Below are positions 55,375 to 59,423 of a DNA stretch of 59,423 nt, one piece after another. The notes below the pieces were generated by a model that was not told where the DNA came from, searched no databases, and saw nothing but the letters and a program-made list of their open reading frames with translations. Source of the DNA: Modestobacter muralis (GTDB lineage: Bacteria; Actinomycetota; Actinomycetes; Mycobacteriales; Geodermatophilaceae); assembly GCF_010682105.1 (NCBI RefSeq), contig NZ_JAAGWH010000019.1, positions 1 through 59,423 on the forward strand. The letters are read 5' to 3'. Made by a program: the position numbers and the translations under genes. Each line of letters starts with the position of its first letter. The stretch's first letter is position 1.

Positions 55375-55419
55375 GCGCCCCGGGATCAGGCGCCCCGGGA
55401 TCAGGCGCCCCGGGATCAG
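55375..55419. repeat. 15-bp tandem repeat, three exact copies
   Basis: GCGCCCCGGGATCAG occurs three times in a row (55375, 55390, 55405). The third copy contains the left end CCGGGATCAG of repeat copy D, so the tandem array is a multiplication of that repeat end. Confidence 0.95.
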
Positions 55420-55497
55420 CTCAGCTCAGCGTGCTTGCTCCTGGCTCACCGCACACCGTGAGCCAGGAGCAAGGACGATCAGCTGACCTGATCCCGG
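55410..55497. repeat. 88-bp nested palindromic repeat, copy D
   Basis: It is exactly 88 bp like copies A and B, with intact CCGGGATCAG/CTGATCCCGG ends and the 13-bp inner hairpin. Its left end is preceded by two more tandem copies of the 15-bp unit. It lies between the convergent aldo-keto reductase and ABC-F genes. Confidence 0.92.
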
Positions 55498-55522
55498 AAA
55501 CAGGGACGGCGAGTTGCGGGCC

Positions 55523-57142
55523 TCAGCGGGCGCGCTGGACTCGGCCCTCGTCGAAGACCGGCTCGGGGGTCTCGCGGACCCGGCCGTCGGAGCCGAAGAC
55601 CAGGAACCGGTCGAAGGTGCGGGCGAACCAGCGGTCGTGGGTCACCGTGATCACCGTGCCGTCGAAGGCGCCAATCGCAGCCTCCAGCGACTCCGCGCTC
55701 AGCACGTCGAGGTTGTCGGTGGGCTCGTCGAGCAGCAGCAGGGTCGCCCCGGACAGCTCCAGCAGCAGCACCTGGAACCGCGCCTGCTGACCACCCGACA
55801 GCGACCGGAACAGCTGGTCGCCCGACGGCGCGAGGCCGTAGCGGCGCAGCGTGGCCATCGCCCGGCCCCGGTCGACGCCGGGGCGGTCGCCCTCACCGCG
55901 CCACAGCAGGTCGACCAGGGTCTCGTCCAGCCACTCCGGGTGCGCGTGGGTCTGGGCGAAGAAGCCGGGGACGACGCGCGACCCGAGCCGCCAGCCGCCG
56001 GTGTGTGCGACGTCCTGACCGGCCAGCAGCCGCAGGAAGTGGGACTTGCCCGCACCGTTGGAGCCCAGCACCGCGACCCGGTCGCCGTACTCGATCTCCA
56101 CGTCGAAGGGCTTCATCAGGCCGGTGAGCTCGAGCTGCTCGGCCATCACCACCCGGACGCCGGTGCGACCGCCGCGCAGCCGCATCTGCACCTGCTGCTC
56201 CGGCGGGCGCTCCGGGGGCGGGCCGGCGGCCTCGTACTTGGCCAGCCGCGTCTGCATGGCGTGGTACCGCGCGGCCATGTCGGGTGAGTTCTTGGCCAGC
56301 TGCTGCATCGTGCGGGTGAGGTCGATGAGCCGCTCGTGCTCCTCGTCCCAGCGACGGCGCAGGTCGGCCATCCGCTCGTGCCGGGCCGCGCGCGCCGCGG
56401 GGTAGGCCGCCCAGTTGCCGGCGTGCACCCACGCCGTCCCGCCCTCGACGGTGACCACCCGGTCGGCGACCCGGTCGAGCAACTCGCGGTCGTGGGTGAC
56501 GAACAGGACGGTCTTGCGGGTCTCCAGCAGCCGTTCCTCCAGCCACCGCTTGCCCGGGACGTCGAGGTAGTTGTCCGGCTCGTCGAGCAGCAGTACCTGG
56601 TCGGGGCCACGCAGCAGGCACTCCAGCGCCAGCCGCTTCTGCTCACCGCCGGAGAGGCTGTTGAGCCCGCGGTACTTGCAGTTCTCGTACGGGACGCCGA
56701 GGGCCGCGACCGTGACGGTGTCCCACGTGACCTCGACGTCGTAGCCGCCGACGTCGCCCCAGGTGCCCAGCACGTTCGCGTAGGCCATCTGGGTGGGCTC
56801 GTCGTCGTCCTCCATCATCGCGAGCTCGGCGGCCTCGACGGCGTCCCAGGCGGTGCGGACGGCGGGCGGCGCGAGGTCTACGAGGAACCGCTGCACCGTG
56901 GTGTCGTCGCGGACCGACCCGATGAACTGGCGCATGATGCCCAGCCCGCCGACCAGTGCGACCGAGCCCGCGTCGGGCACCAGGTCGCCGCTGATGATCC
57001 GCAGCATCGTGGTCTTGCCGGCGCCGTTCTCCCCGACCAGCGCGGCGATCGCGCCCTCACCGACGCGGAAGGCCACGTCGTCGAGGAGCACCCGCCCGTC
57101 CGGCAGCGTGAACCGGACACCGGTGACGTCGAGGTAGCCCAT
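55523..57142 (-). CDS. ABC-F family ATP-binding protein
   Basis: This 539-residue protein has two ABC domains and no membrane helices. Walker A motifs are LVGENGAGKTTML (about 36) and LGSNGAGKSHFL (about 350). Signatures are LSGGEQKRLALE and LSGGQQARFQVL, and Walker B motifs end in LLLDEPDNYLD and LLLDEPTDNLD. The linker (about 245-315) is basic and helical. ABC-F proteins act on ribosomes in translation control or antibiotic resistance; which one is unclear. Confidence 0.94.
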   Translation of the reverse strand: MGYLDVTGVRFTLPDGRVLLDDVAFRVGEGAIAALVGENGAGKTTMLRIISGDLVPDAGSVALVGGLGIMRQFIGSVRDDTTVQRFLVDLAPPAVRTAWDAVEAAELAMMEDDDEPTQMAYANVLGTWGDVGGYDVEVTWDTVTVAALGVPYENCKYRGLNSLSGGEQKRLALECLLRGPDQVLLLDEPDNYLDVPGKRWLEERLLETRKTVLFVTHDRELLDRVADRVVTVEGGTAWVHAGNWAAYPAARAARHERMADLRRRWDEEHERLIDLTRTMQQLAKNSPDMAARYHAMQTRLAKYEAAGPPPERPPEQQVQMRLRGGRTGVRVVMAEQLELTGLMKPFDVEIEYGDRVAVLGSNGAGKSHFLRLLAGQDVAHTGGWRLGSRVVPGFFAQTHAHPEWLDETLVDLLWRGEGDRPGVDRGRAMATLRRYGLAPSGDQLFRSLSGGQQARFQVLLLELSGATLLLLDEPTDNLDVLSAESLEAAIGAFDGTVITVTHDRWFARTFDRFLVFGSDGRVRETPEPVFDEGRVQRAR

Positions 57143-57248
57143 GCCCCCAGTCTCCCGGAGAGCGCAACCGGCCTGGCCGCCCGCGGTTGATCATGGACGT
57201 CTGGCCATCGACACGGTCCGCCACCCCGCCAGGCCGGACGAGAATCCG

Positions 57249-57806
57249 ATGGTCATCGCCATGACCCCGGCTAGCGTCGCCGACGTGAGCTTCTTCGGGC
57301 GGAGGCGTCCACGTCCGGAGCCGGTGCCGGAACCCCAGCCACCGACCGAGTTCGTCGGTGGCTGGATCCACAGCTCAGCCGACTTCCCCTACGATTTCGA
57401 CGACGGGACCGGCGAGCAGATCCCGGTGCACCTGATGGACTTCGCCGGCGTCGAGCACCGCGTGGACCCGCCGCGGCTGACGGTCCGGTTCTACTACGGC
57501 GACCCCGCGATCCCATCCGAGGCACGGGAGACGCCGTTCGCCGTCTTCGAGTTCCACGACGTACAGATCTGGCAGTGGGAGGACGACCACGACCTGTTCG
57601 ACGTGCCCGACGACGTCCGCGGCCAGGTCGAGTCGTTCGACTGGTACGAGCCGACGAACACCTGTGGCCTGCACGCCATCAACACGCGGTTGCTCTTCTC
57701 GGCCCGGCGGCTGGTCGTGCGGGTGGAGCCGGAGGTCCACTGGGTTGCGCCGGACGCCCGGGCGATCAGCGGGAGCTCGGCCGGAGGTGGCGGTCAACTG
57801 CTGTAG
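57249..57806 (+). CDS. Hypothetical protein
   Basis: This 185-residue cytoplasmic protein has no recognised family. It has a Pro/Arg-rich start, then a beta-rich domain with FPYDFDDGTGEQIPVHLMDF, VRFYYGDPAIP and acidic, Trp-rich VQIWQWEDDHDLFDVPDD. The ATG at 57249 is preceded by GGACGAG; starts at 57261 or 57285 are possible. Its end overlaps the convergent DUF1801-like gene by 13 bp. Confidence 0.6.
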   Translation: MVIAMTPASVADVSFFGRRRPRPEPVPEPQPPTEFVGGWIHSSADFPYDFDDGTGEQIPVHLMDFAGVEHRVDPPRLTVRFYYGDPAIPSEARETPFAVFEFHDVQIWQWEDDHDLFDVPDDVRGQVESFDWYEPTNTCGLHAINTRLLFSARRLVVRVEPEVHWVAPDARAISGSSAGGGGQLL

Positions 57807-58225
57807 CTGTTGCGCCCGTCGGCGGTGCTGGCGACGGCGTCCCGCACGAGCTGGTCCAGCGCCACGGTGTCGACCCGGTCGAGCGAGGTGAACCGGATGC
57901 AGCTCTTGCCGCAGGAGACCCTGCCCAGCTGACCCGCCCGGGACTCCGCGAGGTGCTCGCCGTCGACGACCGCGCACACGTAGAGGGACAGGTGCCTCCT
58001 CTGCGCAGCCAGCGCGATGAGCGGCCACGTCGTGGTCTCCGTGGCCGACCGGGGCCGGTAGGGCATCAGCCCGTACCCGAGCATCCGCCCCGACCCGACG
58101 GGCACCAGCTGGCGGTCGATGCCCGGCGCCGCGGCCTGGACGAGCGCGTCGACCCGGCGCAGCTCCCCGGCGCGGTCACCGGCAGCGGCGAACCAGGCGT
58201 CGACGTCCGCCTGGTCGGGGTCCAC
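57794..58225 (-). CDS. DUF1801-like (YdhG/CyaY-fold) protein
   Basis: This 143-residue protein resembles the DUF1801 group: VDAWFAAAGDRAGELRRVDALVQAA, MLGYGLMPYRPRS, PLIALAAQRRHLSLYV and CGKSCIRFTSLDRVD. These proteins have a compact alpha/beta fold and no firm function. The GTG at 58225 is 2 nt after the stop of a small upstream reading frame, suggesting coupling. Confidence 0.75.
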   Translation of the reverse strand: MDPDQADVDAWFAAAGDRAGELRRVDALVQAAAPGIDRQLVPVGSGRMLGYGLMPYRPRSATETTTWPLIALAAQRRHLSLYVCAVVDGEHLAESRAGQLGRVSCGKSCIRFTSLDRVDTVALDQLVRDAVASTADGRNSYSS

Positions 58226-58227
58226 GG

Positions 58228-58344
58228 TCAGAGCACCGAGCCCAGCAGCACCGCGCCGGCGGCCAGCAGCATCGCGGCCACGATGATCCCGGCGACCAGC
58301 CGCTGACGACGTCGTCCGTCCGGCCCCAGGTTGCCCATCCCCAT
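58228..58344 (-). CDS. Small single-helix membrane protein
   Basis: A 38-residue frame (ATG at 58344, or GTG at 58347) has a basic stretch DGRRRQR followed by one hydrophobic helix VAGIIVAAMLLAAGAVLLG. It ends 2 nt before the DUF1801-like start. No clear ribosome site is seen, so it is a tentative small membrane protein supported mainly by its composition and spacing. Confidence 0.4.
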   Translation of the reverse strand: MGMGNLGPDGRRRQRLVAGIIVAAMLLAAGAVLLGSVL

Positions 58345-58364
58345 CACGACGGCAACGGTAGTGC

Positions 58365-59306
58365 TCAGCCGACGGGGAGCGAACCGGCACGCTCGCGCCG
58401 GTACTGCCCGGCGGTCACCGGGTCGTAGCGGGTGGGGCCGGCCGCCGCGGTGGGCAGCCGCTCGACGACCACCCCCGGGTCGGGCTCGGCGCAGAAGGCC
58501 AGCGACAGCAGCTCCTCGGCGGGCGCCTCCACCGGCGGGGGCAGCACCCGGTGCGGCGCCGAGCGCCACCGGTCGCCGGTCCAGCGCGCGAGCAGGTCAC
58601 CGGCGGTGACGGTCAGCGCGCCGGGCTCCCACGGGACGTCGACCCACGCGCCGTCCAGGGTCTGCACCTGCGAGCAGCCCAGACCCGGCTCTCGGTCGGC
58701 GAGGGTGAGGGTGCCGGGCTCGGTGTGCGCGGCGACCCGCATCTGCCCGGGCGCCACCGACCCGACGGTCCGCCGCGCCGGGTACCAGGTCAGGTCGGCG
58801 TGCCAGGCGCCGGCGGCGCAGCGCGAGGCGAAGAAGTCGGCGTCCAGGTCCAGCGCGAGGGCCAGCACCTGCAGCAGCTCCCCGGCCACGGCGGCGCAGC
58901 ACCGGGTGAACGCCGTCGCCGACGCGCGCAGGCAGGGTGTGCCGGCCGGCCAGACGTTCGGCGCGAACCACTCCTCCTCCGGCGTGCCCAGCACTGCGGC
59001 CGGCGGCTCCTCCGCGCCGAAGCCGAAGGACTCCACCAGGTCGGCTGCGGCACCGCCGCCGGGCGGCAGCCAGCCGCGTCCGCCGGGGAAGGTCGCCAGC
59101 TCGGCCTTGGCCGCCGGCGACTCGGCGAAGAACAGCCGCGCCTCCTCGCGCAGGCAGTGCGTGAGCGGCGGGCTCAGCGGGTGCCCGGTGACCAGCAGGA
59201 CACCCACCTCGCACAGCGCTCGGTCGACGTCGGTGGCCACCTGCCGACGCCCCTCGGGGTCGCCCGAGTACCAGGGCGTCAGGTCGACCAGCGGGACGGC
59301 GGTCAT
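58365..59306 (-). CDS. Isopenicillin N synthase-like 2OG/Fe(II) dioxygenase family protein
   Basis: This 313-residue protein has the DIOX_N-like start VPLVDLTPWYSGD and the jelly-roll iron site. The first motif is AHTEPGTLTL (H-x-E where H-x-D is usual), and the distal His is in RWRSAPHRVLPP. GDLLARWTGDRW between them is typical of the family. The co-substrate Arg/Ser of the RxS motif is not obvious (ELLSLAFC). The ATG at 59306 has GAGGAG upstream. Substrate unknown. Confidence 0.85.
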   Translation of the reverse strand: MTAVPLVDLTPWYSGDPEGRRQVATDVDRALCEVGVLLVTGHPLSPPLTHCLREEARLFFAESPAAKAELATFPGGRGWLPPGGGAAADLVESFGFGAEEPPAAVLGTPEEEWFAPNVWPAGTPCLRASATAFTRCCAAVAGELLQVLALALDLDADFFASRCAAGAWHADLTWYPARRTVGSVAPGQMRVAAHTEPGTLTLADREPGLGCSQVQTLDGAWVDVPWEPGALTVTAGDLLARWTGDRWRSAPHRVLPPPVEAPAEELLSLAFCAEPDPGVVVERLPTAAAGPTRYDPVTAGQYRRERAGSLPVG

Positions 59307-59423
59307 CGGGCTCCTCTGCGGGACGGCTGCCGACGACGCTAGGGACCCGGCGTTGCCGCCGGATGACACCGCTGTGACACCTCGCACTGCCCCCACGCCG
59401 CACCGTCGACGCCCGCACTGTCG

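Noticed and set aside
55375-55497. Repeat cluster considered as a CRISPR array
   Set aside because: The units are 15 bp in direct tandem with no spacers, there are no cas genes, and the larger element is a nested palindrome found singly elsewhere.

Overview
This is a very GC-rich stretch of actinobacterial chromosome. Gene content, strong third-position G/C, frequent GTG starts, 1-4 bp stop/start overlaps and Mycobacterium-like synteny point to a free-living Gram-positive actinomycete. The best guess is Geodermatophilaceae (Blastococcus/Geodermatophilus/Modestobacter-like). That placement is inference from content, not a database match. The window is mostly ordinary chromosome with one tRNA-Leu, no rRNA, no CRISPR array and no recognisable insertion sequence or prophage. 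Short palindromic repeats sit between many genes.

Layout. 1-5.7 kb: partial MFS exporter, gluconokinase, and a divergent proline-utilisation locus (pruA, putB / putR). 5.8-8.8 kb: heme oxygenase translationally coupled to a bacteriophytochrome whose output is a SpoIIE/PP2C phosphatase. 8.8-10.9 kb: a secreted DUF3494 (ice-binding fold) protein overlapping a class F sortase. 11-14 kb: FAD oxidoreductase, SAM methyltransferase and a MetF-like protein with a fused Cys-rich MTHFR_C module. 14-20.4 kb: MEDS-HATPase anti-sigma-like protein, IPP isomerase, hydrolase, a second SpoIIE phosphatase with PAS sensor, an AlkX-like glycosylase and an SDR. 20.4-24.6 kb: aldo-keto reductase, CynX-like MFS, histidine phosphatase, EAL protein. 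24.6-27 kb: tetR abutting a truncated copper ATPase, then copZ and csoR with its operator. 27-31 kb: small DUF proteins, tRNA-Leu, TasA-like protein, rdgB and rph. 31-34.8 kb: yjbQ, bcp, gnd and a LigD-type polymerase.

34.9-42.4 kb matches the Mycobacterium tuberculosis Rv1330c-Rv1341 neighbourhood: pncB, clpS, DUF2017, mec, cysO, cysM, (HAD), murI and an MBL phosphodiesterase-like gene. Here rph-rdgB are separated from it by the 31-34.8 kb block. mec-cysO-cysM is the sulfur-carrier cysteine pathway, and this CysO ends in Gly-Gly-Cys instead of Gly-Gly. 42.4-45.6 kb: serB-ctaD, also as in mycobacteria. 45.6-59.4 kb: GlsB-type stress protein with a SigB-like promoter, RlmA-like methyltransferase, phosphoesterase, DHA2 and DHA1 exporters, CDF metal exporter, M23 peptidase, zinc dehydrogenase, a second aldo-keto reductase, an ABC-F protein, small proteins and an IPNS-like oxygenase.

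Two non-coding themes recur. One is an 88-bp family of nested palindromes (four copies, three between convergent genes). The other is a roughly 50-bp terminator-like cassette that begins right after stop codons with an AAGGACC-type tag. The most notable biology is the possible red-light-to-stress partner-switching set (BphO/BphP-SpoIIE, PAS-SpoIIE, MEDS-HATPase), the pre-capped CysO-Cys, the non-LPXTG cargo/class F sortase pair, and the MetF-like/methyltransferase overlap.
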